Assembly: GCA_036245805.1 (NCBI GenBank)
Contig: BTRK01000003.1
Location: 43,886,044-43,950,043 of the forward strand
Direction of reading: 5' to 3'
Origin: Pristionchus mayeri
Taxonomy: Eukaryota > Nematoda > Chromadorea > Rhabditida > Neodiplogasteridae
Length of the DNA: 64,000 nt
The position numbers and the translations under genes were made by a program. The notes below the pieces were generated by a model. The model did no database searches. It was given only the letters and a program-made list of their open reading frames with translations, and was not told the origin of the DNA. Below are positions 1-10,639 of this stretch, piece after piece (position 1 is the stretch's first letter; every line of letters begins with the position of its first letter).

Positions 1-562
1 CCTGCTCAGTAAATGACGACCGTCGTCCATAGGAAGAAATTCTTAGAACGTTCTTAGCACCATCTTCATTCCACAGATACGATAATTATATTTCGTTTAT
101 ATTAAATTTATAATAAACTAATGCGTTCGAGTTGATACAGGCATCTGAAATTAAGTTGAAATGCAAAATCATAGCACGAAATGAAATGAATGCGAGGCGA
201 ATTTCTGAAAGCAGTACAGTCGTCACTATAGTTGGTGTAGAGAGTAAGACTGGCCAAGGCCCAATTCCCTTTCTCTTCTTCCATCCAAATGCATCACGTT
301 GCCATAGGCAGCGAATAAAGAGAGGACTGGAAGAGGGAACAGCGGAGCCTACCTTCCATTCTATCCTAACTTGCATGTATCAGTTGAAAACGTCACTCAA
401 TCATCATGGAATCGCGGGCGAGTTGGTGCAGTTAATTGAAAGCACTCGTAAAGTATGTACAAATAAAACACATAGTTGAAGTCAGTGTATATCAGGAAAA
501 AGTAGTGCACTATTGTGGGAGAAGAGTGACGAGTGCTTCCGTCCTACTCATTCCATGCAGAT
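1..562. other. No gene recognised
   Basis: AT-rich sequence with only short chance ORFs. It holds one copy (about 268-300) of a dispersed core related to CCATCCAGATGCATC, which recurs elsewhere in the window. Confidence 0.5.
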
Positions 563-667
563 TAGAGTTCGTAATTCGGGTCACCGTCTCTCCATTTTAC
601 ACACTCTCTCAACCAGTGTAACGGCGAGTGTGTAGAATGGACCGTGGTTTAATTTATTGAACTCTAA
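563..667. repeat. Hairpin MITE family A
   Basis: About 105 bp bounded by TAGAGTTCG on the left and its inverted form GAACTCTA on the right. The arms carry CACCGTCTC and ACACACTCTC, and their partners lie around a short loop. Related copies occur at 16261, 49331, 52361, 53465 and 56144. It carries no coding capacity. Confidence 0.7.
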
Positions 668-1489
668 AGAAGATGCATAAAGTTACCATTAGCACCGAAT
701 GGGAGTGGACGGCAAAACCAACAACTGATTTCACCATCGAAATCGGAACAAATATTCCCACACAAGTGAACAACAATATTTTACCAAGTCAAGATGAATC
801 CAAACAATTTAAACATAAATTGCCGAAGCAAGTTTATGTTAGTTTATGTTATGTGGCATAACCGTATCGTTATGGTGCAAATGTAATTTAAAAAAACAAA
901 AGTCTTCATTTGTCGGACGATAGCGGACATGTGCGGATTTCAGCGATTAATCAGATTCCTGATAAATAAATGAATTTCCGATTTGTACCCGCTCGAACTC
1001 ACGTCTGTGAATGCGTGTTTACTGACGAATCGTGAATGTGAGAAATACTATTTCGAGTCGTCGTCTCGCCCCACAACATACACGTCGCATATAATGCCCG
1101 AGTGTGGAAAATTTGAGAGGCAGAAATTCTTACTTTGAGAGGCTTTTTTCTTCTATGACAACCCTATACTCATGAGAGGAGATGTTGACAAGTTGTGTGT
1201 TCCAGCAATATATTCTTGATTTCAAATTTCAATCACAGTATAACACCGTGTTCGAGTTGGGGCAGACAGCTGAGAAATAATATTTAAAATAATAGCAGGA
1301 ACGATAGTGAGGAGTGAAGAGAAAGACTGACGAGAGCCTGCTTCTCCTCTCCTTCCATCCAGATGCATCTCGTTGCCATTGACTTCGAAATGAAAGGATG
1401 ATGAGAGGGGAGAGGACTACTTTCAGTCCCTTTGATACGAATTGTATACGTCAATAACTTACAGCAAACCAAATTTAGAGTTGTTTGTT
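668..1489. other. No gene recognised
   Basis: No exon-like phase-consistent ORF was seen. A copy of the dispersed CCATCCAGATGCATC core lies at about 1350-1382, followed by TGACTTCGAA. Confidence 0.5.
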
Positions 1490-1862
1490 AAAGGGGGGGG
1501 GGTGACAACTGCACAACGGACAACTGCACAACAAATCGCCGTTCGCTTGCGGTTCGACGTAGCGATTGGGGAGTTGCATCATTGTTACCAGTATGTGCTC
1601 CCCACATTTGCCTGTATAAATCTTGTTACCAAGCGATCATGAGTTTCAGCGTATAGGGGGTCATGGAAATGCGCATTCCATGAACCCCGGGTCGTTGATT
1701 TGGAGTGAAACTCAAGATCGCCTGGTAACAAGATTTATATATGCAAATGTAGGGTAGCACATAGCGGTAACAATGAAGCAACGCCACTATCGTCGAACCG
1801 CAAGCGAACGGCGATTTGTTGTGCAGTTGTCCGTTGTGCAGTTGTCACCCTCCCCTACCCCG
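1490..1862. mobile_element. Foldback element, about 0.37 kb
   Basis: Two arms of roughly 150 bp are inverted copies. The left arm starts with GGTGACAACTGCAC and the right arm ends with GTGCAGTTGTCACC. Internal landmarks such as CGCCGTTCGCTTGCGGTTCG and CTTGTTACCA appear inverted in the other arm. The loop is centred near 1675. No ORF is present. It is best read as a non-autonomous foldback or MITE-type DNA transposon. The arms are close enough to identical that insertion looks recent. Confidence 0.85.
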
Positions 1863-1929
1863 TTAAAGGAACATGAGGCGATTCAAGTACGTATTGTTCA
1901 ATAAACTCATACAGATATCGTATCAGAGC

Positions 1930-2030
1930 AATCGTCTGACTCTCTTCAATCTACACGCTCTATCGCCGGTCAGACAGTGCGAGAGAGCATGCGATATCGA
2001 GAGAGTCAGACGATTTCTCTCGTATCACGA
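1930..2030. repeat. Hairpin MITE family B
   Basis: Short palindrome with arms containing CGTCTGACTCTCT and its inverse AGAGAGTCAGACG around GCTCTATCGC. Related hairpins are at 48583-48680 and 60041-60123. Confidence 0.65.
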
Positions 2031-2629
2031 TTGAGCAGGTTCGTAGTGTTTGCACAAACAAACAAAATTGCTAAAAAAATATTTCAGCACACCATTTATC
2101 ACAGTAATAAGCATAATCAAGTGCAAAAATAAATTAAAAGAACACAATTCGGGTCAAGCGCATGATCATTCGCACTATCCATCCAGTTGCAAGGTCTTGG
2201 ACGGGAAGGACTCAGGTCCTCGTACTGCTGATGGCGGGACAGTTGAATGGGAGGGATTCAATTAGAATGAATACATTAGAACTCACTGACGCTCTCTCAC
2301 CTCTAATTCCGTTTGAGGATGTAATTCCGTGCTTTGGCTTGTGAAAAGTAGCGATGATATTCTCATCCAGGCAAGAGACTCATCACGGAGGACGATATCA
2401 CGATGTTCACGCACAGAAACCACACTAAAAACGAAATTCTATTCATTTTACCTGCATGAATGTCTTAAAATACTTACCTCTCAAGGGACAGTCGTCCTTC
2501 CAGGAATAATTCAGGAAATTGTCAAGTTCCTTTGTTCACTTGTAGTATTTTCGGATCTTGCTGATTGATTGGTTCATATCACGTAATTTATCTTTGTTTG
2601 AGTTGACGTAGGCAATGGACCTGTTATTT
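2031..2629. other. No gene recognised
   Basis: Short overlapping ORFs only. No splice-phase-consistent exon chain was found. Confidence 0.4.
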
Positions 2630-3052
2630 CGAGTAACTCGTCACTCACGAGTGAAAATGATTAAATTACTCGCGAAACAATAGCACTCGCGACCGTCTTT
2701 GTTCAAAATACTCGAGAGCAAAAACAACTCGCGAGTGTTTTCGTTCAAAACACTCGCGAGCAAAACAACAACTCGCGAGTGTCACTCGCGAGTTAATTTA
2801 TCCCCTTTTTCGCTTGTCCTGAGTGTTGATCGGTATCTTCTCAATGATAGAGTGGGTTCAATAACACTTTCGAACAATGACACTCGCGAGTGTCCCCTCA
2901 GAACAAAGGCACTAGCGAGTGTTTACTCGCGAGTGCCTTTCATTCGCGAGTCATTTTCCACTTTTCACTCGCGAGTCGCCGGTCAAAACGAGTGTGGACG
3001 AAAATGACTCGTCGAGTGCGAGTGCTCGACGAGTGACACTCGAGCAAACAGG
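2630..3052. repeat. ACTCGCGAG palindrome cluster
   Basis: The octamer CTCGCGAG and its ACTCGCGAG(T) extension occur about a dozen times in roughly 420 bp, with irregular spacing. The stretch ends in a denser inverted block with CTCGTCGAGTGCGAGTG and CTCGACGAGTGACACTCG. Spacing is too irregular for a simple tandem array. It could be a decayed satellite or a cluster of palindromic protein-binding sites. Confidence 0.75.
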
Positions 3053-3744
3053 ACTACTAGGCAACTGAAAGGAATATCATGATTTTCAAAAATATCATGC
3101 AGAAAGAGCAAAGAAACAGTCAAATCGTCGCGAAAAATCGAAAAATCGTCGGAATGGAAGAAGAAAGACTGACAAGGGCCCTGCACTCTCGCCTCTCCCT
3201 CCATCCGTCCCTTTTCGTTGTCATTGACTTCGAATTGGGAGATGGATGGACTGGGAGGAAAATGAAGCTGACATCTAAATTGAAACACATTAAATCGTAT
3301 ACTTCACCGACGAATATCATTTGACATGTTCACTAATCGCCATTATTATCGACAATAAAGATTTTCAACAATTGAGCAGGGCGCTGTTCATATTTTTACA
3401 CAAAAAATATTAAATACAATTTATGTCCAAAAAAATATCAGACGAAAGAGCCTACTCTCGCGACTGGTGTATACAGTCTATACAACCTTTTTTATCAAAA
3501 AAATAATATGACAATGAACCATGTCATGTTGGAACATTTACTATTGTAAGATGATCTGTGGGAGAACAACACTTTGAGAGCTCGACCCTTCTTAACTATC
3601 TTTGGTCATCACCAAACCGCAAGAGGAGTTTTACAAGAGAAGTTTTATAGAGTCTCAAAAGGCGCAACGCAACCGCCTCGCGTTTGGTGCGACTACACTA
3701 TAAGCAGACTGGATAAACGTCCCGCTTTTTTTTAAATCTCAACG
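3053..3744. other. No gene recognised; possible promoter region
   Basis: Sequence upstream of the membrane-protein gene. It contains a diverged copy of the dispersed CCATCC core (about 3200) and AT-rich stretches. No further gene was seen. Confidence 0.4.
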
Positions 3745-5263
3745 ATGGCGCTAATCGACTTTACTGCCTTTATCTTTTCTGACGAAGTCTTCAACATATG
3801 GGAGGTAAGTTAACCATATTTTGCCCTTTCGGACGCGTAACTGCTTCAAGCGCAAACCGATAAATTCTACCACTATAAACATTTGTTCCCGCCAAACACA
3901 AATTCAAAGTGCTCAAAGTATATCATTTTTTTGTAGTATTTCCAAAGGAAGTTCTATCATTTCTGTAATTGTATTTCTTATATTTCAGTGTGATTATCGA
4001 GAATATTTCTCAAATTTCCAGGCCGTTCCCCCGTGGCGTGACTCCTTCTTCATCGCACTGTTTGTAGCCATCCTTGCTAACAATAGTTCGTTACTCCCGA
4101 TCACGCTACCGTACCTACACGTGAGTTTTTTCCCAAGACAGACATCGAACCACATTCGTTTGCAATACCAATTGTGGCTAGTGAATTACTAGACTCGACA
4201 TAGGCGGGAGAAGAAAGATTAGGAAGACTGGCCCGGGTTTATTGGGATGGTCTGGATGATTGAGAAAGAAAACAGAGAAACATGAATGTCTCTCGAATTT
4301 GCATGCCGTTAAGAGTTAAAGGTTGATTAAGTACTCTTTATTTCATTGCAGACTTTCCTGATTGTGGACGTCGCATACTCATTTATTGTATTTTTCGTTG
4401 CAACCGGAATATATGCGGTAATACATGAAGTATATTATATTTAATACCACTCTAATGTCAGATTCGACGTAGTTTTTGCACAATGAGGTGCAAAAGCTTG
4501 TATAAATTTGCGAAACAATTTGATTAATAATTTCTCAGGAGCTCAGTGAGCAGCAACGGGCAGTCACTCCCCGTGCACTCAAACTCTTTGAGCTAGTGAG
4601 TTGTTTACTCTCAAATCAGTTTCTCCCTCCCTATTTATTTTATATATTAAGTGCTCACTCTTTGCCGTGTTTGGCTCACATGTGTCCAGAATCAATGTAC
4701 TTTTCATCATTCGAAGAGAGTTGCAAAAAATCATTTACGAAATAGCCCATCGACATGGTTAAAAATAAATAAAGAATTTTGCAGATTCAGAAAATCGATA
4801 TGATCGTCAACAGTATAATTCTCCTTGGCCTATGGTTAGCCGACCTTCGATGGCAACTATTTTTGAGCTTTCCTTTTGCTCTCTCCAAGGGTGAGTTCTA
4901 AATGCATAACTTCGGAAGATTGTTCTAGCATGAGTCCATTGTCTTTTACTTTCAACAGAACTTTGCCGTACAATTACTCATATGTTGTTCTCAAATACGG
5001 TGTTCTTGTTTCTGGAAAAAAAACTTTCATATAGGATCTTCGATCGGATGATTTCTGGAAGCGAATCTAGCCATATGTCGGATTATTGGGAGTGGAGAGG
5101 ATTCTGGCAATTTATGTGCATAGGTGTTACTTGCGGTGGAAGTTTGAAAGACATTTCGTTGTCGAAATTATACTTGTTATCATCATTACCATACGTAATC
5201 GTCATCAACCATTATGTCTTAATACATCCGACACATTATCCCACATTCCTACGACCCCTTTGA
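3745..5263 (+). CDS. Small multipass membrane protein (unknown family)
   Basis: Six exons fit in phase: 3745-3804, 4022-4120, 4352-4417, 4539-4595, 4785-4890 and 4959-5263. Each is bounded by GT donors and AG acceptors, giving about 230 aa. The start MALIDFTAFIFSDE is the first ATG of exon 1. Hydrophobic segments are visible in exon 2 (FFIALFVAIL), exon 3 (FLIVDVAYSFIVFFVATGIY) and exon 5 (IILLGLWLADLRW), so at least three membrane spans are likely. The layout resembles nematode four-span proteins of the LAPTM/DUF type, but no diagnostic motif was recognised. The last exon is uncertain. An alternative uses donor 5000 and acceptor 5070 and reads another frame containing AIYVHRCYLRWKFER, which looks more like the usual membrane-to-tail junction of such proteins. 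Confidence 0.6.
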
Positions 5264-5768
5264 ATATATCGGATCTCGTTTGCTTACACAGATTCTACAG
5301 CTATTATCACAATTTAAAAATCTCACAACACAATGCACTTATCATCCTCTTTTTTGCAATTTTTTACAATGCTCATTTCAATTTAAATTTAATTAATCTC
5401 TTCATTTCTCCATTATTTTGATGAATCTTATCCGATATTTTATTGTAACTTTTCCATTGCCCCATGTTCAAATTTGTGTTCGGATGTAAAATGTTGACGA
5501 ATGTTTAATTGGCAACTTAGTCCCTAGTGTGTATAATTAACTTCTAACATGAAGGTCATCAGTAGGATGACCTAATGCTACCGTTTGTGAAGAAGAAGCA
5601 ACACCTTCCTCTTCTTCCAACCAGATTCGGTTAATATTGTCATCATATTCGAGAGGCGAGAGAGTGTGCAGAATGGAGAGACCGAGGTTTCATTTCTCGA
5701 ACTCTAGTAAATATACAATAATAGACTCGACACTTCTGATCATTCCACTTTCACTGCTTTATTGCGTT
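5264..5768. other. No gene recognised; half hairpin A
   Basis: AT-rich tail of the upstream gene. It contains half of a family A hairpin (about 5648-5706) ending in the conserved GAACTCTA. No other coding signal was seen. Confidence 0.4.
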
Positions 5769-6022
5769 TTAAAGGAGGAGTAAACTCAAAATTCAATGTT
5801 TGAAGCTATCATATACACTGCCTAGGGCTCCACAACGATAAGAAGCTCCGAAATTTGCACATAGATATCTTCATTCCGAACAGAGTTATAGCTACTTGGC
5901 TGGGAGCCAGATCAGGGAAAGCTCAGGGAAGGAGGTGAGATAGCACGCGACTTGAAGAGAGTGCGTCCCTAGGTGAAACATATTCCAACCGGGCGCGCGC
6001 TTGCATTTACTCCTCCTTTAAA
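5769..6022. mobile_element. MITE with TTTAAAGGAGGA termini, copy 1
   Basis: About 254 bp bounded by inverted TTTAAAGGAGGAGTAAA and TTTACTCCTCCTTTAAA. The interior shares long near-identical text with 15264-15517 (opposite orientation) and 63065-63315, including GCCTAGGGCTCCACAACG and CATATTCCAACCGGGCGC. It has no ORF. The target duplication appears to be embedded in TTTAAA. Confidence 0.85.
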
Positions 6023-6599
6023 CATGACAACAATGCTATACAATTATTACATCAATGTGATTCCTATTATACATGGTATTTACGGATCATCGTTTCCTGA
6101 TATTGAATTCTAGATTCTTCGAACTTTAGCGGTGATCTTGATGCACAACCAGAGTGTGAAGCAATCGAGTTCACTGTCTTTCCAGCTGAATATTAAGTTT
6201 CCCTAGTGAGGAAGTGGAGATGTTTGCGATCGCGCATACGAGACACTTTCCATAGTCTGTAAATAGAGAACATGAACATAGCTAATACACATTGATTTGT
6301 CGATTACAACACGCTTTGAGGGGAAGTTGGCTTGACAATAATTAGATTATTCATGATTAGAAATGGTTTTGTAAGAAGTGAATATTTTCATTGTGCGTGT
6401 TCTCTCGCCAATGAGAGGGTCCACAAAATGAAGAGATGCATTTGTTTCAATATTAACAAAGATTGCGTACCTCATCCGCTTTTCGGGGGTTGAGTGTCAA
6501 GTTGTAGTTAAATTACTGACTATATCGTAGTCAATTGTCATCATAAAGTGTATTGAGAACATAAGTGAACGATCGAGTTGGAGTAGGCAATTGAAAGAA
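6023..6599. other. No gene recognised
   Basis: No exon chain was seen. The region lies beyond the 3' end of the downstream minus-strand LINE. Confidence 0.4.
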
Positions 6600-6775
6600 T
6601 TTATATATATATATCTTTATCGCACATAGATAAAATGCGCGAGTACAATAAAAACAGAAAAACCAGCAGCTCGGAGCTGGTAGGTAGACTGGTAATTGCT
6701 GAATTGATAAATGTAGAGTAGCCGCCGCATTCGACGACCCGAGAAACGAGTAGACTTGTAGATGTGGAATGGACA

Positions 6776-7324
6776 TTATAGAAGATAAGTTACAGGAATA
6801 ACCGAGGAAATATGTTTTACGAATAATACAGATGATTTAGCGAATACGCTACTTGGCAAAGAATTAATAACGGAATGAGTGCGGTGTGAGATGAAATTTT
6901 TGGAATAATTATCACAAGCTCGAAAATGGGGATACATTTTACGAACTGCTCCTCTGGTACGAGATAGCCTATAATTGAATAGTAATGAAGGGGTAACTGT
7001 TGATTGTGGGGAGAAAAAAGAATGTATGAATTTATACGAGAATATCGTTCTACGATAATCAAGAGGTTCTAGTTCGAACTTCTTACAGGACGAAGTGTAA
7101 CAGCCGTATGGCATTTTACAGCGAAAATGAAGCCTACGTATGAAATTATATTGCACTCTCTCAAGGAGTTTGCGATCCTTGAGAGTGTAAGGGGAATATA
7201 CAATATCACCATACTCTAAAATTGAGCGTACATATACTTTGTACGCATGAAGGAGAACTGAGGGATTGGCGGACTTAATTGCAATGAAAAGAAAATTTAG
7301 TCGCTTGGAAGCTTTTTTTAACAA
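6776..7324 (-). pseudogene. LINE pol C-terminal segment
   Basis: A 182-residue frame downstream of the RT in another frame, with SILEYGDIVYSPYTLKDRK and LLERVQYNFIRRL. This thumb-to-tail block is typical of CR1/Jockey-type pol proteins. It completes the broken pol of the element. Confidence 0.8.
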
Positions 7325-8732
7325 TGTCTACAATATGAGGACGGAAGGATAGATTACTTGATATGAGAATACCAAGATCCCTAACACAATCGATGGGAGA
7401 AATTAGAACGGAATTGAAATAATATTGAATTTTGGGATTTCTCTTCCCGATATGAAGAATGTGAGACTTAGATGGGTTAACTGACATTTGCCAAGTAGCG
7501 CACCAACTGGAAAGGTCATCTAGGGCGGATTGGAGAGGGGCATGAGAGGGGGGAGATTGATGGCGGAAAGAGAACATAAGCTTAAGGTCATCGGCAAATA
7601 AATAGGAATCTACTGGGCAGGAATCGACGATATCGTTTATAAAAATAAGGAATAGTAGAGGACCTAAAACACTGCCTTGCGGAACACCGTAAGACACATG
7701 GGAGGGTTGAGAGAGAATGGTATCAACACGGACTTTTTGAGAACGTCTGCGAAGCCACGCCTCAATCCATCGGTGAAGATTACCACAAATTCCATAGGCA
7801 GATAATTTGAGAAGTAATTTGGAATGCGATACAATGTCGAATGCTTTGCGGAAGTCTACATAAGCAATATCAGATGACAATTTGGAGCAGTGATCGGTGG
7901 TAAGCTTAGATAGAAATAATACTAATTGGTGAATGGTACTTCGACCTTTACGAAAGCCATATTGGCAGGAAGTGATCAGATTATGCGAATCTGGAAATGA
8001 AGTGAGTGTGCTCTTAACAACACGCTCAAATAATTTAGAAACATTGCTAGTTAGCGAAATCGGGCGATAATCTGCAGGGTTTTCCCGTTTTCCACCCTTT
8101 TTAAACAGAGGGGAAATAATGGCCTCGGTCCATTGGGATGGGACGGTACCATTGAGAAGGGATGATTGAAAAATAAGAGAAAGCGGAAGAGCAAGCGAAA
8201 TCGCACACTCCTTAAGGAGAATCGAAGGGATGCCGTCTGGGCCAGTGGAACACTTGCTAGGAATTTTAGCAAGAAATTTTTCTAGTATGAAGGGAGAAAC
8301 ATCGATCAAATCTAGAATGAAGGGGGTGCGAGGAGGAAAGGGAGGAATGACATTGTTATCCGTAGTGAAAACGGAAGTGAATTGATTAGATAGAGTATCC
8401 GCTTTATCGGTAGGAGAAGCAGCAAAAGTTCCATCTCTTCGCCTGAGCGCCGAGACAGTTGCTTTTTGTTTGGAGAGACTGCGCATATGAGCAAAGAGAC
8501 CACCGTTTGATGAGATGATGCGCTTTCCTTCTTTTCTTATTGCTTCACGCCTAATGGCCGCGCGAACCTTCTTTGTAAAGGAGTCAAACGAGGGATCATT
8601 ATTAGAGAAGAGATGTGATTGAATACTAAGAAGCTTTCGAATATGTTTAGAATATGTAGGGCGATTGGGAGTAAGGGGGATTGTTTTTACGATTACTTGT
8701 TGTACTATTTCTACAAATCTGTCATCATCCAA
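7275..8732 (-). pseudogene. LINE reverse transcriptase domain
   Basis: A 485-residue frame with the RT blocks in order: DYRPISLTSNVSKLFERVV, QYGFRKGRSTIHQL, IAYVDFRKAFDIVSH (first catalytic Asp), SYGVPQGSVLGPLLFLIFI and YLFADDLKLM. The polymerase box is FADD rather than the common YADD. A frameshift near 7300 cuts off the C-terminal part. Confidence 0.9.
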
Positions 8733-9448
8733 TCGACCCCCGAGAAGAGAAAATTTGCTAGTGCAAAATCTCCCTTCCGCCAGGAGCGACCGGCTGACTC
8801 ATCCCGATTATCAACGGAGATGAAAAGGGAAAGGGAAAAGTTGATGTTGAAATGATCAGCGAGACCAGGGGAGAGAGAAATGGATGGTAATAAATTAGAA
8901 TCGGTTGAGAGGACTAAATCAAGAATGTTTGCATTGCGAGTAGGAGAAAAAACATGTTGGGTGAGACCATGAGAGGCGCAAAAATCAATGAAGTTGCTAC
9001 AAGTTGTGCAACTGCGGGAGACTTTGGAATGAGGCCAATCGATATGAGGGAGATTGAAATCTCCCATGATAAATGAGGGAAGAGAAGTGGAAACAATTAG
9101 ATCTGAAATGGAAGCGAGGAGGGGACGGGAGTCGCAATCGTGATTATGATTGTAGATGGACATAACGCGACAAGGGAATGGTTTGACAATGTCAATAGCG
9201 AGTAATTCGACACCGGGGGGAAGGCAGGGTTCAAGTTGAACAAAATCAATTGAGTGGGAAAGGAAGAGACAGATACCACCTCCATGTCTGGGTCTATCTA
9301 GACGGATAATGGAGTATGAAGAATTGCGCACAAGAAAGGCATCTGGAATGGAGTCATCTAGCCACGTTTCACAAACAGATGCGCTATCAATTGAATGATG
9401 GGAAAGGAGAGAATGGAATGAATCCACCTTATTACGGATGGATTGCAC
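8711..9448 (-). pseudogene. LINE endonuclease domain
   Basis: A 245-residue frame beginning at SIRNKVDSFHSLL (GTG at 9448, not a natural start). It carries the APE-type landmarks CETWLDDSIPDA, YSIIRLDRPRHGGG and MGDFNLPHIDWP. The last contains the catalytic GDFN (usually SDFN) signature. The enzyme would nick target DNA for target-primed reverse transcription. The frame ends just inside the RT frame, so a frameshift separates the two. Confidence 0.85.
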
Positions 9449-9460
9449 GTTACTTTAAAT

Positions 9461-10639
9461 GAAGTTGATTGTATTTTGAATTGTGACATTTCCCCCTGCT
9501 CGACCGCTCAGGGTGCGATAACTATCACCTCCCTGAGTGCCGGCAGGGGAGGTAATCAGAGGTGACGAGGGAAGGAAAGTTGGTGAAGAGGCTGGATGAA
9601 TCATGTGGCAAGGGATATGACGAGAGATGATGAGGAGATGAGAGGAGAGAGAACGGAACGGAAGATGAGAGATCTAGACTCTTCACACAGTTCGACAATC
9701 TGAAAAATAGCAAAGCAGTAGATTGTTGGAAGAGAAAGACGGCGAGTGTTCGATCCCTCTCTCCTTCCATCCAGATGCATCTCGTTGCTAGTGGCCACGA
9801 ATTCGGAGGACTTAGATGAGGGAAGGAGCGCCATTTAAATTTCCCAAAAAGAGAGAATCGATTGGTCGTAAATAAATCATGCCCGGGTCGCAGTAGGTCA
9901 AATTCCATATTGTAGGAACTGTACATGTCTTACCATCCCTTTCTTTGCAAGGAATTTGTCCAGTTGAATATTACACTGTTGTATATAAAATAATCCCCCT
10001 GGCAGCGCTGCAACAGTAGGGACGCCAATAACGATTGCAGACTGGATGAGGAGTCCTTTCTTTTCGCATTGCCCCCCCCCCCTCATTCACTCTCGCCTCA
10101 TCCATCACACCCCCCACCTATTACTGTTAACCTACTACCACCATATATTTGCATGTTTTTCAGTTAATGATTTCTGACTATTCTATAGTAAATCAATGAT
10201 AATTCTAACAATTCCATTTTGTAGATCGGTAACGCTGGAAACAGCAAAAGACATGAACACGAATGAGCACGAATGATCAATGTTCAAGTGATAATCAAGG
10301 TTGGTTCTTGATAGAGGAATATTGTTGAAAATTGGGCTTGTGGCTGTTTTGAAGTTTATTTTCCATTATCTTGTTTAAGAAGGTATACAATTTTTGCGCT
10401 TCTCAAGGGACGATTGAGAGACGTTCTGGTGTACTATTATGAGCTTAGCTCACAGAATTCACGCTTCCTACATATTTAGTAGAAACCGTCCAACGAATGA
10501 TCAATCGAGTATTCAAATTGATACTCGATCGATTCAATAGAGAATTTGGGAATCTAATGAGTTTAAATAATCGTCAATCGTGAATCGACGACCTCTAATA
10601 TTTAGGTATAGCGAAACAATTGAAATTAATCTTGTTCAG
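9461..10639. other. No gene resolved; possible 5' part of BTB gene
   Basis: Contains the dispersed CCATCCAGATGCATC core at about 9765-9790, a C run near 10071, and AT-rich sequence. An ATG at 10263 (MSTNDQCSSDNQ, then a GT) could be the first exon of the BTB gene, but its phase does not join simply to the exon at 10640. The 5' end therefore remains unresolved. Confidence 0.35.

Larger units (their letters stand above)
6600..9460 (-). mobile_element. Non-LTR retrotransposon (CR1/Jockey-like), 5'-truncated
   Basis: On the minus strand an apurinic endonuclease, a reverse transcriptase and a C-terminal part follow in order but in three different frames. A (TA)n run near 6600-6615 could be the 3' tail. 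No ORF1 is present, and the homologous frame starts abruptly at about 9455 after an in-frame stop, so the copy is 5'-truncated or ORF1-less. Two frame breaks (near 8720 and near 7300) make it inactive. The CR1/Jockey assignment rests on motif style and is not proven. Confidence 0.85.

Noticed and set aside
1500..1860. Possible CRISPR-like repeat pair
   Set aside because: Only two inverted copies forming one foldback; no regular direct repeats or spacers, and the genome is eukaryotic.
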